A stretch of DNA of 64,000 nt from Photobacterium aquimaris (GCF_002954455.1 NZ_MSCC01000001.1:571205-635204); one strand, 5' to 3'; shown: positions 1 to 8,963, numbered from the stretch's first letter. Notes: a model not told the origin generated them from the letters alone. Numbers and translations are program-made.

Positions 1-467
1 TATATATTATGCGTCACGGCGAAGCCGAAAATTTTGCAGCCAGTGATGCTGAGCGCCCATTAACCGCGCGCGGTATTGCTCAATCACAGCAAATGGCGAC
101 ATTACTCGCATCACATTTGAATGGCGAGTTGGATCATGTTTGGGTTAGTCCGTATTTACGTGCACAACAAACGTGGCAAGCAATGGCAAATACCTTACCG
201 TCACCAATGCGAGTTGACAGTGTTGAGGATATTACGCCCTACGGTGATGCTGAAACAGTGGCTGAATATATTCAGGCCACCATTGAAACTGAGCAACCAC
301 AATCGTTATTATTTATTTCACATTTGCCAATAGTCGGCTATCTAACTGCAGAATTGGTCGCAGGTTTACAACCGCCAATGTTTTTAACTTCTGCGATTGC
401 CGCGATTGACTATGATCCACAAACAGGAACCAGCACCTTGTTATGGCAACATCAACCTCATAAATAA
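1..467 (+). CDS. sixA: Phosphohistidine phosphatase SixA (5' end outside the window)
   Basis: Histidine phosphatase superfamily enzyme. SixA removes phosphate from phosphohistidine in proteins such as the HPt domain of ArcB. The RHGE motif (MRHGEAENF) holds the catalytic histidine, and a second histidine lies in FISHLPIVGY. The reading frame stays open to the left edge (Tyr-Ile before the first Met). Family members start with a few residues before MRHG, so the true start is probably just upstream and this entry is partial. The visible 152 residues compare with about 160 in E. coli. It lies beside smrB and prmB, as in enterobacteria. Identification is by family motifs and neighbourhood. Confidence 0.88.
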   Translation, partial: YIMRHGEAENFAASDAERPLTARGIAQSQQMATLLASHLNGELDHVWVSPYLRAQQTWQAMANTLPSPMRVDSVEDITPYGDAETVAEYIQATIETEQPQSLLFISHLPIVGYLTAELVAGLQPPMFLTSAIAAIDYDPQTGTSTLLWQHQPHK

Positions 468-479
468 TGGATAATCACC

Positions 480-839
480 ATGACTAAATTAGGAATAGTA
501 ACCGCAATAAGCGTCTTGCTTGTGGCTGGCTGCAGTGTTGGTGAGCCAGTTCGAATTGCTGCTAACGGTATGGTGAAGTGGTCTGATGGACGTACCGAGG
601 GGATGCATGTCTCACAAACGGGTAGTAGCTTAACTTTTGCTAACTATTCCAATGAGGTCGGTGCGCTGCGCTTGGTTATTTTTGCGCGAATTGATAGTGC
701 CCGTAATGATAATTGTGAATATTTTTACGTTGAAACCGCGGTTAAAAAACGCCTAAAAATCTGTGAGACAGGAGAAGTGACGTTATTTAACCATGGTAAA
801 GTAGTGAACGTGGGTCATATGGTAAAACCAAAATACTAG
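480..839 (+). CDS. Small predicted lipoprotein, function unknown
   Basis: A 119-residue protein with a lipoprotein signal peptide: Met-Thr-Lys, a hydrophobic stretch, then a lipobox LLVAGC with Cys18 as the predicted lipidation site. The mature part is polar with a basic segment (VKKRLK) and two further cysteines. I do not recognise a family. It starts 13 nt after sixA on the same strand and may share its transcript. Its stop codon overlaps that of the convergent smrB gene by 4 nt. It probably sits in the inner or outer membrane facing the periplasm; residue +2 is Ser, which favours the outer membrane. Function cannot be inferred. Confidence 0.72.
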   Translation: MTKLGIVTAISVLLVAGCSVGEPVRIAANGMVKWSDGRTEGMHVSQTGSSLTFANYSNEVGALRLVIFARIDSARNDNCEYFYVETAVKKRLKICETGEVTLFNHGKVVNVGHMVKPKY

Positions 840-1366
840 CGTTCAGGAATATCAATTAACACCAATAATGATCCTGCGCCACCAAATTCTAGTGGAGCTT
901 GGTGAAATGCCATCACATCTGGATGCTGGGCTAACCACATTGGTGCTTTTTGTTTGAGTATATGTTTACCGATACCATGCATAACACAAGCACATGACAC
1001 GTGTTCTTTGATACAAGCTGCAATCATTGCCGCTAACTCACGCTTTGCTTCCTGCTGCGTCATTCCATGCATATCTAAGTAAATATCAGGAACATATACT
1101 CCACGACGAAGCTTTTTCACTTCATATTTAGACACACCTGTACGCGCATATTGCGTAGGGCCGGTGTCACTAAGATGAGGCTCAAACTCATCCGAGAAAT
1201 AAAACTCATGATTTTGGGTCTCTTTGCCCATCACTTTTGCTTTATCCGCTTTAGAGTTCTGTTGACGTGGCGTGATTATGGTATCATGCGTGAACTTTTT
1301 TACGCCTTTTACCTCTGCCTTGAAGAGATTGAAATCATCTTCAAGCTGTGAATCTTTGTTACTCAT
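836..1366 (-). CDS. smrB: Smr-domain endonuclease SmrB (ribosome rescue)
   Basis: The C-terminal Smr domain shows its signature motifs: YLDMHGMTQQEA (LDxHG), VMHGIGKHILK (HGxGxxxLK) and GGAGSLLV near the C-terminus. The N-terminal ~90 residues are charged and low in hydrophobic residues, as in SmrB (YfcN). In E. coli SmrB cuts mRNA at collided ribosomes to start rescue. The 176-residue length fits (E. coli about 183). It is divergent from prmB with about 50 bp between starts, the same arrangement as in E. coli. The start ATG has a weak GGA about 9 nt upstream. Confidence 0.9.
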   Translation of the reverse strand: MSNKDSQLEDDFNLFKAEVKGVKKFTHDTIITPRQQNSKADKAKVMGKETQNHEFYFSDEFEPHLSDTGPTQYARTGVSKYEVKKLRRGVYVPDIYLDMHGMTQQEAKRELAAMIAACIKEHVSCACVMHGIGKHILKQKAPMWLAQHPDVMAFHQAPLEFGGAGSLLVLIDIPER

Positions 1367-1419
1367 AATGAAATTCCAACAATTATATAGTGGTATTGTA
1401 GCGTTTATCGGAGGCTATT

Positions 1420-2352
1420 TTGGATAAGATTTTTGTCGACGAAGCTGTCAGCGAACTTCACACATTGCAGGACATGCTACGTTGGACGGTAAGCCGTTTT
1501 AATGCTGCTGGCCTATTTTACGGTCATGGTACAGACAATGCATGGGATGAAGCTGTGCAACTGGTACTACCGACAGTTTACTTACCGTTGGATGTTCCAC
1601 CGGAAGTGCGTAATTCTCGTTTAACAAGCAGTGAGCGTCATCGCATTGTTGAACGTGTTATGCGTCGAATCAATGAACGTACACCTGTTTCATATTTAAC
1701 GAATGTTGCCTACTTTTGCGGTATGGAGTTCTTCGTTGATGAGCGTGTACTTGTGCCACGTTCACCAATTGGCGAGCTCATTGAAAACCGTTTTGAACCC
1801 TTTTTACAACAAGAACCAACACGGATCATGGATCTGTGTACGGGAAGTGGTTGCATCGGTATAGCTTGTGCGCACATGTTCCCTGAAGCAGAAGTTGATA
1901 TTGTTGATATTTCGACAGATGCATTGGCTGTTGCTGAACAGAATATAACGGATCATGGTCTTGAGCAGCAAGTGATTCCGCTTCGTTCTGATCTTTTACG
2001 AGATATACCAAAAGATAAATACGATCTTATTGTAACCAATCCGCCGTATGTTGACCAAGAAGATATGGACAGCCTACCAGAAGAGTTCCGTCATGAGCCA
2101 GAGCTAGGTTTAGCCGCGGGCAGTGATGGTCTAAAATTGGTTCGTCGTATTCTTGCTAATGCACCAGATTACCTGAAAGATAATGGTATTTTGATTTGTG
2201 AAGTTGGTAACTCAATGATCCACATGGAAGAGCAATACCCGCATATTCCATTCTTGTGGTTAGAGTTTGCTAATGGTGGTCACGGCGTGTTTATGTTAAC
2301 CCGTGAACAGTTAGTTGATTGCGCAGAAGATTTTGCTCTTTACCGCGATTAA
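1420..2352 (+). CDS. prmB: Ribosomal protein L3 N5-glutamine methyltransferase PrmB
   Basis: SAM-dependent methyltransferase of the HemK/PrmB type that methylates a glutamine of ribosomal protein L3. The SAM-binding motif is [13 protein letters not shown] (~residue 140) and the glutamine-binding NPPY motif is VTNPPYVDQ (~residue 207). The 310-residue length equals E. coli PrmB. The start is a TTG: GGAGG at 1410-1414 lies 5 nt upstream and no in-frame ATG gives a better N-terminus ([10 protein letters not shown]). A bidirectional terminator follows. Identification is firm from the motifs and the smrB neighbour. Confidence 0.92.
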   Translation: MDKIFVDEAVSELHTLQDMLRWTVSRFNAAGLFYGHGTDNAWDEAVQLVLPTVYLPLDVPPEVRNSRLTSSERHRIVERVMRRINERTPVSYLTNVAYFCGMEFFVDERVLVPRSPIGELIENRFEPFLQQEPTRIMDLCTGSGCIGIACAHMFPEAEVDIVDISTDALAVAEQNITDHGLEQQVIPLRSDLLRDIPKDKYDLIVTNPPYVDQEDMDSLPEEFRHEPELGLAAGSDGLKLVRRILANAPDYLKDNGILICEVGNSMIHMEEQYPHIPFLWLEFANGGHGVFMLTREQLVDCAEDFALYRD

Positions 2353-2389
2353 TTAACACCAAGCATTAATCAATGCTAATACCAACAAT

Positions 2390-2424
2390 AAAAAATCAGC
2401 CATAGATTATGGCTGATTTTTTTT
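2390..2424. terminator. Bidirectional terminator between prmB and cydX
   Basis: The stem AATCAGCCAT / ATGGCTGATT has a five-base loop, with A-runs on the left and T-runs on the right. Both strands therefore read as an intrinsic terminator. It separates prmB (+) from the converging cydABX operon (-). Confidence 0.85.
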
Positions 2425-2442
2425 ATGTTTGTGAACTTAGAA

Positions 2443-2550
2443 TTACTTAATTAATTCATCATCACTGGTGTCTTGTTCAAGCCATAAGGCATTAATTATC
2501 GCAAATGAACATGCGAGCAAAATACCTAAAAACCACGCTAAATACCACAT
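2443..2550 (-). CDS. cydX: Cytochrome bd-I oxidase small subunit CydX
   Basis: A 35-residue protein beginning MWYLAWFLGILLACSF and ending in an acidic tail (DTSDDELIK). It has one transmembrane helix. The MWY start, the W-x-L-G core and the single helix followed by an acidic tail are typical of CydX, which binds CydA and stabilises the haem site. It lies 14 nt after cydB on the same strand, with AAGGAA upstream of the ATG. It is short enough to be missed by usual length cut-offs. No ybgE-like gene follows; the terminator comes next. Confidence 0.9.
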   Translation of the reverse strand: MWYLAWFLGILLACSFAIINALWLEQDTSDDELIK

Positions 2551-2564
2551 TGTGTGTTTATTCC

Positions 2565-3701
2565 TTAGTACAGTGACGTCTTATTGTCTTCGATATATTT
2601 GGTATCAAGACGACCAAACATTTTGTAGTAACACCATGAGGTGTACGCCAAGATCACAGGTACCATTACAAACGCAACAATAGTCATGATATGTAATGTG
2701 TATTCTGATGAGGTTGCGTCCCAAAGAGTCAAACTAACATTTGGATCTAGGCTTGACGGCATAATGAATGGGAAGGTTGCAAACCCAAACGTTAACACTA
2801 CGCCGACAGCCGTTAGACTTGAACATAAGAAAGCAAAGCCACCACGATCAGCACGTGAACATACTGCGGTTAATAATGGCATTACTACAGCAAGTATTGG
2901 CGCGATCCACAATATAGGATGGTTATGGTAATTAGAGAATAACCCACCTAGTTGACGAACAACTTCTTTGGTTAAAGGATCGGATGCGGCATTAGGTAAT
3001 ACTTGAGATGTGATTACATAACCATTAATACCTTGAGCAACAAAACCCGCAATAACAAATAATATTGCCATTAAGATCGCCGAAATAACGGCAATTTTAC
3101 GTGCGCGGCTATGAATAGCTGCCGTGGTTTTCAATTGCAGGAATGTAGCACCTTGAGTGATGATCATCAGTAAACTAACACCACCGCATAATAACGCAAA
3201 TGGGTTTAATAATTGATAAAACGACCCATGATAAGTCGAAATCATAAATTTATTAAGCTCAAATGGTACACCTTGCATTAGGTTACCAAACACGATACCA
3301 AAAACAATCGGTGGCACAATACTACCGACAAAGATCGCTTTATCCCACAGATTACGCCATTGGCTATTCGGTAGTTTAGAGCGGTAATCAAACCCTAATG
3401 GGCGTAACCACAATGATGCTAATGCCAAGATAAGCACCACATAAAAACCAGAGAATACTGTTGCGTAAACTAATGGCCATGCTGCAAATAAGCCACCACC
3501 GGCGGTGATAAGCCATACTTGGTTACCGTCCCAGTGTGGTGCAATGGCATTAATCATTACGCGGCGTTCGCTATCAGTCTTACCAATAAATGGCGACAAC
3601 ATACCAACACCCATATCAAAGCCATCAGTAATTGCAAAACCGATGCATAACACACCAATTAATACCCACCAGATAACTCGTAAGCTTTCATAATCAAACA
3701 T
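2565..3701 (-). CDS. cydB: Cytochrome bd ubiquinol oxidase subunit II CydB
   Basis: 378-residue polytopic inner-membrane protein, the same length as E. coli CydB (379). The conserved N-terminus (FDYESLRVIWW, then FAITDGFDMGVG) and HWDGNQVWLITAGG are characteristic. It forms the high-oxygen-affinity quinol oxidase with CydA and CydX, using ubiquinol or menaquinol and conserving energy without pumping protons. It follows cydA by 18 nt and precedes cydX, so the three form one operon on the minus strand. No cydDC exporter genes are in the window. Confidence 0.96.
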   Translation of the reverse strand: MFDYESLRVIWWVLIGVLCIGFAITDGFDMGVGMLSPFIGKTDSERRVMINAIAPHWDGNQVWLITAGGGLFAAWPLVYATVFSGFYVVLILALASLWLRPLGFDYRSKLPNSQWRNLWDKAIFVGSIVPPIVFGIVFGNLMQGVPFELNKFMISTYHGSFYQLLNPFALLCGGVSLLMIITQGATFLQLKTTAAIHSRARKIAVISAILMAILFVIAGFVAQGINGYVITSQVLPNAASDPLTKEVVRQLGGLFSNYHNHPILWIAPILAVVMPLLTAVCSRADRGGFAFLCSSLTAVGVVLTFGFATFPFIMPSSLDPNVSLTLWDATSSEYTLHIMTIVAFVMVPVILAYTSWCYYKMFGRLDTKYIEDNKTSLY

Positions 3702-3719
3702 TAATTTGTGTCTCCCTGC

Positions 3720-5306
3720 TTATGCTTCAACCTGATGTGTTAGCGCATCTTTGGCATTATTCGGTTGTTCAAAATGATAACGACCGGTCTTTAAACTGCT
3801 TGGACCTAAACGAGCGAATTTCGTCATTAGATAGGCCTCTGCAATAAAGAACAAAGAATAAAGCACAATAATTAATGACAGTGAGAACCATAGTTGTGAT
3901 GGTACTAAGTGAGATGCCGCCATATTTACCGGTAGGATTTCACCAATAGCCCATGGTTGACGACCATATTCAGCCACAAACCAACCCGCTTCAATCGCAA
4001 TCCACGGCAAAGGGATGCCATAAAGTGCTGCTTTAAGAATCCACTTATTGGAAGTAATCTTATGACGACACGATTGAAAAAATGCAGCGGCAACAATGGC
4101 AAACATTAAGAAGCCTGCCCCAACCATAATTCGGAAGCTAAAGAATAACGGCCATACACGCGGTATAGAGTCATTAGTCGCTTGTTGAATTTGCTCTGGT
4201 GTCGCATCAACAACGTTGTTAGTGTAAGGCTTCAATAACAGCCCATAACCTAAGTCACCTTTTACTTCATTAAAGGCGGCGATATCGGTTGGGTTTTTAT
4301 CACCGGAACGTAATTTTTGCAGTAACCCATAGGCAACCATACCGTTACGAATACGTGCTTCATGTTGTTTTTTGAGATCACTAATACCCGTCACCTGAGT
4401 ATCCAGTGAACGAGTTGCGATAATCCCCATTAAATATGGAATCTTAATCGCGTATTCAGTTTCCATCTTATCTTGGTTAGGGAAGCCAAAAGCAGTGAAA
4501 GCTGCGGGAGCGGGTTCGGTATGCCATTCAGCTTCAATCGCAGCTAGCTTGGTTTTTTGAACATCACCAAGCTCATAGCCAGACTCATCACCTAGTATCA
4601 TTACCGCAATAATTGACATTAATCCAAAAGAGGCAGCAATGGTAAATGAGCGACGCGCAAAGCCAAGATCACGGCCTTTAAGCATGTAAAATGCACTAAC
4701 ACCAAGTACGAACATTGAGCCACAGACATAGCCTGATGCGACAGTGTGAACGAACTTAACTTGAGCCACAGGGTTAAAGATAACTTCTGAGAAGCTGATC
4801 ATTTCCATTCGCATGGTTTGATAATCAAAATGTGCTCCAACCGGATTTTGCATCCAGCCATTGGCAACAAGGATCAATAATGCTGATAAGTTAGAACCTA
4901 AAGCAACTAGCCATGTCACTGTAAGGTGCTGGCGTTTTGAAAGTCGATCCCAACCAAAAAAGAACATACCGATCATGGTTGATTCTAAGAAGAACGCCAT
5001 TAAAGCTTCAATCGCTAATGGCACTCCAAAAATATCACCTACATAATGAGAATAATAAGCCCAGTTAGTACCAAACTGAAATTCAAAGGTTAAACCTGTC
5101 GCCACACCAAGTGCAAAGTTAATAGCAAAAAGTTTACCCCAAAATTTAGTCATATCTTTGTAAACTTGTTTACCGGTTATGACATAAATTGACTCCATTA
5201 TTGCTAATAAGAACGTCATCCCTAGCGTTAATGGTACGAATATAAAGTGGTACATTGCAGTGAATGCAAACTGAAATCGTGATAAATCAACGACATCGTG
5301 TAACAT
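3720..5306 (-). CDS. cydA: Cytochrome bd ubiquinol oxidase subunit I CydA
   Basis: 528-residue membrane subunit carrying the haems b558, b595 and d. His20 in [10 protein letters not shown] corresponds to the haem ligand His19 of E. coli. The conserved [17 protein letters not shown] stretch (~residue 445) is present. The long Q-loop between helices 6 and 7 (roughly residues 250-385, with the GDESGYE start) marks the proteobacterial long-loop type. Quinol oxidation occurs on the periplasmic side. First gene of cydABX; the 440-bp upstream region is the likely site of oxygen control. Confidence 0.97.
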   Translation of the reverse strand: MLHDVVDLSRFQFAFTAMYHFIFVPLTLGMTFLLAIMESIYVITGKQVYKDMTKFWGKLFAINFALGVATGLTFEFQFGTNWAYYSHYVGDIFGVPLAIEALMAFFLESTMIGMFFFGWDRLSKRQHLTVTWLVALGSNLSALLILVANGWMQNPVGAHFDYQTMRMEMISFSEVIFNPVAQVKFVHTVASGYVCGSMFVLGVSAFYMLKGRDLGFARRSFTIAASFGLMSIIAVMILGDESGYELGDVQKTKLAAIEAEWHTEPAPAAFTAFGFPNQDKMETEYAIKIPYLMGIIATRSLDTQVTGISDLKKQHEARIRNGMVAYGLLQKLRSGDKNPTDIAAFNEVKGDLGYGLLLKPYTNNVVDATPEQIQQATNDSIPRVWPLFFSFRIMVGAGFLMFAIVAAAFFQSCRHKITSNKWILKAALYGIPLPWIAIEAGWFVAEYGRQPWAIGEILPVNMAASHLVPSQLWFSLSLIIVLYSLFFIAEAYLMTKFARLGPSSLKTGRYHFEQPNNAKDALTHQVEA

Positions 5307-5746
5307 AATAATAAAGCCTTATTTATAATATTAATTTATAAAACTTTAAAAATTAATATTATATTTCGAGGTGTTAGATTTATTTCTAATCATTGTTTGT
5401 AAACAATAATGGTTATAAATATAACAGCCGTTATTAAATGGAAATATATTATAAACAACAATTTTTCACTATTTAATTTTATTAACTCGTGTATTTTGCA
5501 ATCTAAAAATCGTGTTTTATAGGTTATGTAATGTGTTTTATTAATAGTGACTGGTTGTGTTATCAATTACAGCGACAAATGTAAATTAGCAACAATATAT
5601 ATTAAGGCAGGCGTTTTTTACTATTTGAATTTTATTTATTAGAGGTTAAGAAATACTGAAGTGTTATTAAATAAGTGGGGAGAGGTGTCATATTTAATAC
5701 TCACCCCATACAACAAATATGGAGTGAGCTAATAATCAATTATATT
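5307..5746. other. AT-rich intergenic region upstream of cydA
   Basis: No coding sequence is visible. The region must hold the cydA promoter (minus strand). It contains a near-perfect palindrome at 5392-5407 (ATTGTTT-GT-AAACAAT) and a shorter one around TTAGA...TCTAA just before it. I could not match either to the FNR consensus TTGAT-N4-ATCAA. ArcA sites are too degenerate to call by eye. The right end carries the hairpin after queC. Confidence 0.5.
5700..5728 (-). terminator. Hairpin after queC
   Basis: An 11-bp stem (CTCACTCCATA with TATGGGGTGAG on the minus strand) with a 7-base loop, starting about 18 nt after the queC stop. The single T:G pair is a wobble only in the minus-strand RNA, which supports that orientation. 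The following sequence TATTAAATATG is a poor T-tract, so termination may be weak. Confidence 0.55.
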
Positions 5747-6445
5747 TTATGCTTTATGCTGTGCTTGTTTTTCTTTTAACGCCGCCATCACAATTGGTTG
5801 ATGCTGTAAGTAATCTTCTAAACCAGCACGACGTAAATCACATGATGGGCAATCACCACAACCATCACCCACGATACCATTATAACAAGTCAGTGTTTGA
5901 TTACGAACATAGTCTAATTTGCCATATTGATCAGCCAGCGCCCATGTTTCAGCTTTATTCAGCCACATTAACGGCGTTGCAATAGTAAATGGACGATCCA
6001 TACCCAGCACTAACGATTGATTAAGTGAACGCACAAATTCATCGCGGCAATCAGGGTAACCAGAAAAATCGGTTTCGCAGACACCGGTGATCACCGTTTC
6101 AGCCCCGATTTGATATGTATAAATACCGGCTAAGGTTAAAAATAAAATGTTACGTCCAGGTACAAAAGAGTTCGGTAAGCCATTTGCTTGTAATTCATGC
6201 GAAACAGCAATGCTATCACGGGTTAGTGAACTAATTGCAAGCTCGCCTAATAAACTCACATCCATGACTTTATGGGCTGCTACACCAAGATCTTTGGCGA
6301 TATGCTCAGCAATTTCGATCTCTAATTTATGGCGCTGGCCGTAATCAAACGTAATACAGTGCACTTCATCGTAGTGGGCTAATGCTTGAATTAGGCAAGT
6401 GGTTGAGTCTTGGCCACCACTGAAAACAACAACGGCTTTTGTCAT
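5747..6445 (-). CDS. queC: 7-cyano-7-deazaguanine synthase QueC
   Basis: ATP-dependent enzyme converting 7-carboxy-7-deazaguanine to preQ0 in queuosine synthesis. The PP-loop SGGQDSTT lies at residues 9-16. The zinc site is formed by Cys187, Cys196, Cys199 and Cys202 in [16 protein letters not shown]. The 232 residues match the family. The gene stands alone on the minus strand with a structured leader and, further upstream on the same strand, a separate small RNA that ends in its own terminator. Confidence 0.95.
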   Translation of the reverse strand: MTKAVVVFSGGQDSTTCLIQALAHYDEVHCITFDYGQRHKLEIEIAEHIAKDLGVAAHKVMDVSLLGELAISSLTRDSIAVSHELQANGLPNSFVPGRNILFLTLAGIYTYQIGAETVITGVCETDFSGYPDCRDEFVRSLNQSLVLGMDRPFTIATPLMWLNKAETWALADQYGKLDYVRNQTLTCYNGIVGDGCGDCPSCDLRRAGLEDYLQHQPIVMAALKEKQAQHKA

Positions 6446-6494
6446 TATGGATATCCTTTATAAGTGATTACCGATAAACAGTCGGTACAACAGC

Positions 6495-6533
6495 ATACTA
6501 ATAATGGTGTTATTAGCATGAGGGGTATGCTAA
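6495..6533 (-). promoter_or_regulatory. queC leader with two mutually exclusive hairpins
   Basis: Hairpin A pairs CATaCTAATAA with TTATTAGcATG (6496-6519). Hairpin B pairs TTAGCAT (6513-6519) with ATGCTAA (6527-6533). They share the same TTAGCAT segment, so only one can form at a time. The segment lies between the upstream terminator and the queC start codon. A regulatory switch is an inference; I could not fit the preQ1-I aptamer pattern. Confidence 0.35.
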
Positions 6534-6579
6534 CCCAGCTGTTGACGATAGAAAAGTAGTGATCACAAATAGCGTAGAT

Positions 6580-6607
6580 AAAAAAAAGCCGCACTCGAAA
6601 GTGCGGC
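6580..6607 (-). terminator. Strong intrinsic terminator of the small RNA
   Basis: Perfect 8-bp stem GCCGCACT / AGTGCGGC with a TTCG tetraloop on the minus strand, followed by eight T residues. On the plus strand there is no T-run, which fixes the direction. Confidence 0.85.
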
Positions 6608-6703
6608 ATAAAAATAAACAAAATATGGTATCCGTGTACAGTTAAGCAACCGAAGTGCAGAGGGTGCTTAACGTGTACTCATATTTGTTTAAAGACACAA
6701 ATA

Positions 6704-6799
6704 CTAAATAGGGGAGCTGGCGCTGTAGTTAACCAGCTCAATCACTTTTATTGCCTTACTGAGCCAAGCATTTTGTTCTTGTACGGTATTTACTGTCAT
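6704..6799 (-). CDS. 31-residue small ORF in the structured RNA
   Basis: The ORF begins MTVNTVQEQNAWL and ends SASSPI. Its middle (SKAIKVIELVNY) can form a short amphipathic helix. AGAGG on the minus strand (complement of 6807-6811) lies 7 nt upstream of the ATG, good spacing. A second in-frame ATG two codons upstream touches the Shine-Dalgarno and is less likely. There is one Trp and no run of a regulatory amino acid, which argues against a classical attenuator peptide. A CCCC run lies at its 3' end (complement of 6711-6714). No family recognised; it could be a functional small protein such as those encoded by dual-function RNAs. Confidence 0.5.
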   Translation of the reverse strand: MTVNTVQEQNAWLSKAIKVIELVNYSASSPI

Positions 6800-7124
6800 A
6801 GTCATACCTCTTTGCTTAATTCGAATCCATCGAGTGTTGACCTAATCAACTCCCTTGAAGCAACTGGGTATATAGTAAACATAAATACGGGGGAAAACTT
6901 TTCTTTGTCTGCTTTTTTCGAAGGTTAAAAAGAATTGGTTACTACCTTATTAGATTATAAATAGAACCACCTCCTATTTGTTATTAATTTTATGGGATAT
7001 AAATATCATTGTTTCCGGTGTGTATGATTAAATGTTACCACTTTACAGCGCAAATCAAAGCTCGTTTACTGTTAATTCATACCTATAAACTGACACTGAT
7101 CGTCATAATAGATGATTTTTTTTG

Positions 7125-7154
7125 CCTCTCTGCGTAATAAGAGGTATTTTTTAG
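7125..7154 (+). terminator. Terminator-like hairpin in the decR leader
   Basis: CCTCT (7125-7129) pairs with AGAGG (7140-7144), extended by G-T and T-A pairs, and is followed by TATTTTTTAG. It ends about 37 nt before the decR start. It could be a weak attenuator or a chance structure. Confidence 0.3.
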
Positions 7155-7190
7155 TAAGTATTTACCCTTTTGTTGTAATTGGTGGAATGA

Positions 7191-7652
7191 ATGGCAGTTT
7201 TAGATAGTGTTGATAGAACGTTATTACGTTTGTTACAAGATGATGCGACCATGCCATTGGCTGAACTTGCAGAAGCTGTGAATTTAACAACCACACCTTG
7301 TTGGAAGCGCCTAAAACGTCTTGAAGAAGATGGTATTTTGCGTCAACGGGTTGCTTTGCTTGATCCGGTCAAATTAGGTATCGCATTTACTGCTTTCGTA
7401 CAAATAAAAACCAGCAATCACTCGAAAGATTGGTTTAATCATTTTGTATCGACTGTTACAGAGTTTCCTGAAGTGATGGAGTTTTATCGTATGGCGGGAG
7501 AGTATGACTATATGATGAAAGTACAAGTCGCTGATATGCAGGCTTTTGATAATTTATATAAAAAGTTAGTGGCTTCTATTTCTGACCTGACCAATGTGAC
7601 TTCCACCTTTGCAATGGAACCGCTTAAATATACCACTGCCTTGCCTGTTTAA
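7191..7652 (+). CDS. decR: Lrp/AsnC-family transcriptional regulator, DecR (YbaO) type
   Basis: 153-residue regulator. The N-terminal winged helix-turn-helix (residues ~5-60, with [19 protein letters not shown]) is followed by the RAM ligand/oligomerisation domain (~65-150, with [17 protein letters not shown]). The [13 protein letters not shown] helix and the C-terminal [10 protein letters not shown] match E. coli DecR closely; DecR activates a cysteine desulfhydrase gene for cysteine detoxification. The ATG is preceded by GGTGGA. The next genes (tesB, atl) follow the E. coli neighbourhood. The effector here is inferred, not shown. Confidence 0.85.
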   Translation: MAVLDSVDRTLLRLLQDDATMPLAELAEAVNLTTTPCWKRLKRLEEDGILRQRVALLDPVKLGIAFTAFVQIKTSNHSKDWFNHFVSTVTEFPEVMEFYRMAGEYDYMMKVQVADMQAFDNLYKKLVASISDLTNVTSTFAMEPLKYTTALPV

Positions 7653-7671
7653 ATGCGGTGTTTATAATGCA

Positions 7672-7714
7672 AATAATCCCGAGCCATTTATACAATGGCT
7701 CGGGATTATTGTTT
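7672..7714. terminator. Bidirectional terminator between decR and tesB
   Basis: A long near-perfect stem AATAATCCCGAGCCATT / AATGGCTCGGGATTATT with a small loop (the ends of the two arms overlap the TATACA turn). It serves the converging decR and tesB genes. Confidence 0.8.
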
Positions 7715-7732
7715 GTGCGCAACTTAAATCAA

Positions 7733-8590
7733 TTAGCGTTGACGAATTAATCCTTCCTGCACCGCTGTTGCGACTAATTGCCCTTGCTGGTTATAAATCT
7801 CACCACGAACAATACCGCGCGAACCACTGGCTGATGGACTATCAATTACATATAGCAACCATTCATCGACTTTAAATGGACGGTGGAACCACATTGAATG
7901 GTCAATGGTTGCAACCTGCATATGAGGGCTAAACAACGTTACGCCATGTGGGTGCAAAGAGGTGGTTAAAAATCCCCAATCAGAGGCATAAGCCAGCATA
8001 TATTGGTGAATACTTAATTCATTTGGCATTTCGCCATTAGTTTTTATCCATAAATATTGCTTCGGATCTTCAATAGTCGGTTTTAATGGATTAACCACCG
8101 TCACTGGGCGTACTTCAATTGGGCGTTTGTGACCAAAGGTTTCAACAATCTTTGGCGGTAAATATTGGGCTACTGATTCAACCAATTCACTTTCAGAGGC
8201 TAAACCTTCAGGCCCTGCAACTGTAGGCATCACCGATTGGTGTTCAAATCCAGATTCATCAATTTGGTACGATGCGGTTAAGTAAAAGATAGGGCGACCA
8301 TTTTGAATTGCTTTGACACGACGAGTACTAAAACTTCTGCCATCGCGTAGGGTTTCTACATCATAAATAATCGGTTTCTCGGGGTTGCCGGGTAACAGAA
8401 AGTAGCTATGAAAAGAGTGTAAGTGTCGCTCTGGATCTACCGTTTGCTGTGCTGCAGACAAAGACTGACCAATAACTTGACCGCCATAGACTTGTGGCAA
8501 ACCTAAATTTTCACTTTGGCCTCGAAAGAGTTCCTGTTCAATTTGCTCTAATTGCAGCAGAGTGAGTAGTTCATCTAATTGTTTGCTCAT
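7733..8590 (-). CDS. tesB: Acyl-CoA thioesterase II TesB
   Basis: 285-residue double hot-dog thioesterase that hydrolyses medium- and long-chain acyl-CoA to free fatty acid and CoA in the cytosol. Conserved features include the N-terminal [29 protein letters not shown], and the C-terminal [19 protein letters not shown] with the catalytic-region Asp-His. Length equals E. coli TesB (286). It converges with decR and lies 64 bp downstream of atl on the same strand, as in the E. coli tesB-ybaY-ybaZ region, although no ybaY is present. Confidence 0.95.
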   Translation of the reverse strand: MSKQLDELLTLLQLEQIEQELFRGQSENLGLPQVYGGQVIGQSLSAAQQTVDPERHLHSFHSYFLLPGNPEKPIIYDVETLRDGRSFSTRRVKAIQNGRPIFYLTASYQIDESGFEHQSVMPTVAGPEGLASESELVESVAQYLPPKIVETFGHKRPIEVRPVTVVNPLKPTIEDPKQYLWIKTNGEMPNELSIHQYMLAYASDWGFLTTSLHPHGVTLFSPHMQVATIDHSMWFHRPFKVDEWLLYVIDSPSASGSRGIVRGEIYNQQGQLVATAVQEGLIRQR

Positions 8591-8654
8591 GGTATATCCT
8601 GAAAAATAAAAACTAAAACAATGGTAAGCTTATTTAGCTCTAGTGCCAATATGC

Positions 8655-8963
8655 CTACGAGTGCCCTTGCCAACGATAATAGCGCAGTGATAGCCGTCCG
8701 TTATCTGATACTTCAATATCTTCTGTTCGTAATGCCGCGATTTGTCTTAATAGTGCATCACCTGTTAATGAAATTCTGCCTTGGCTGTTAATAACACGGT
8801 GCCAAGGGATTGTTGAACCTTCAGGCAAGGTTGCCATTAAGCGTCCTACATGGCGAGCGTAACCGGGATAACCGGCAAATTTTGCTATATCGCCATAGGT
8901 TGAAACTCGTCCAAATGGAATTTGATGGACTTGGCTATAGATTTGATTGGAAAAGTCGTCCAT
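8655..8963 (-). CDS. atl: Alkyltransferase-like protein ATL (YbaZ)
   Basis: 102-residue homologue of the C-terminal domain of O6-methylguanine-DNA methyltransferase. The active-site PCHRV is replaced by PWHRV (Trp54), the hallmark of ATL proteins. These bind O6-alkylguanine without transferring the alkyl group and flag it for nucleotide excision repair. The DNA-binding helix region GYARHVGRLMATLP is present. It is on the same strand as tesB and divergent from the downstream membrane protein. Confidence 0.9.
   Translation of the reverse strand: MDDFSNQIYSQVHQIPFGRVSTYGDIAKFAGYPGYARHVGRLMATLPEGSTIPWHRVINSQGRISLTGDALLRQIAALRTEDIEVSDNGRLSLRYYRWQGHS

Larger units (their letters stand above)
6580..6865 (-). 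ncRNA. Discrete structured RNA with a small ORF, upstream of queC
   Basis: A transcript unit on the minus strand. A -10-like TACTAT at 6872-6877 would start it near 6864. A hairpin GAGTTGA...TCAACaCTC lies in its leader (about 6834-6854). Next come a 31-codon ORF, a long imperfect hairpin (6616-6690) and a strong terminator. In the long hairpin the outer arms are AAACAAATATG with CATATTTTGTTT, and the inner arms are TGCTTAAC with GTTAAGCA plus GTACA. The -35 is weak. The layout resembles dual-function regulatory RNAs; VcdRP of Vibrio cholerae is one possible relative, but I cannot confirm homology by eye. An alternative is a leader-peptide region for queC. Confidence 0.55.

Noticed and set aside
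5307..5746. FNR or ArcA box upstream of cydA
   Set aside because: The palindrome ATTGTTT-GT-AAACAAT does not fit FNR, and ArcA motifs are too loose to call by eye in AT-rich DNA.
6446..6579. preQ1 class I riboswitch in front of queC
   Set aside because: The short pseudoknot pattern with its C-rich loop and A-rich tail was not found; only alternative hairpins are visible.
6815..6832. tRNA-like T-arm TTCGAATCC
   Set aside because: No acceptor, D or anticodon stems fit around it; it lies in the leader of the small RNA.
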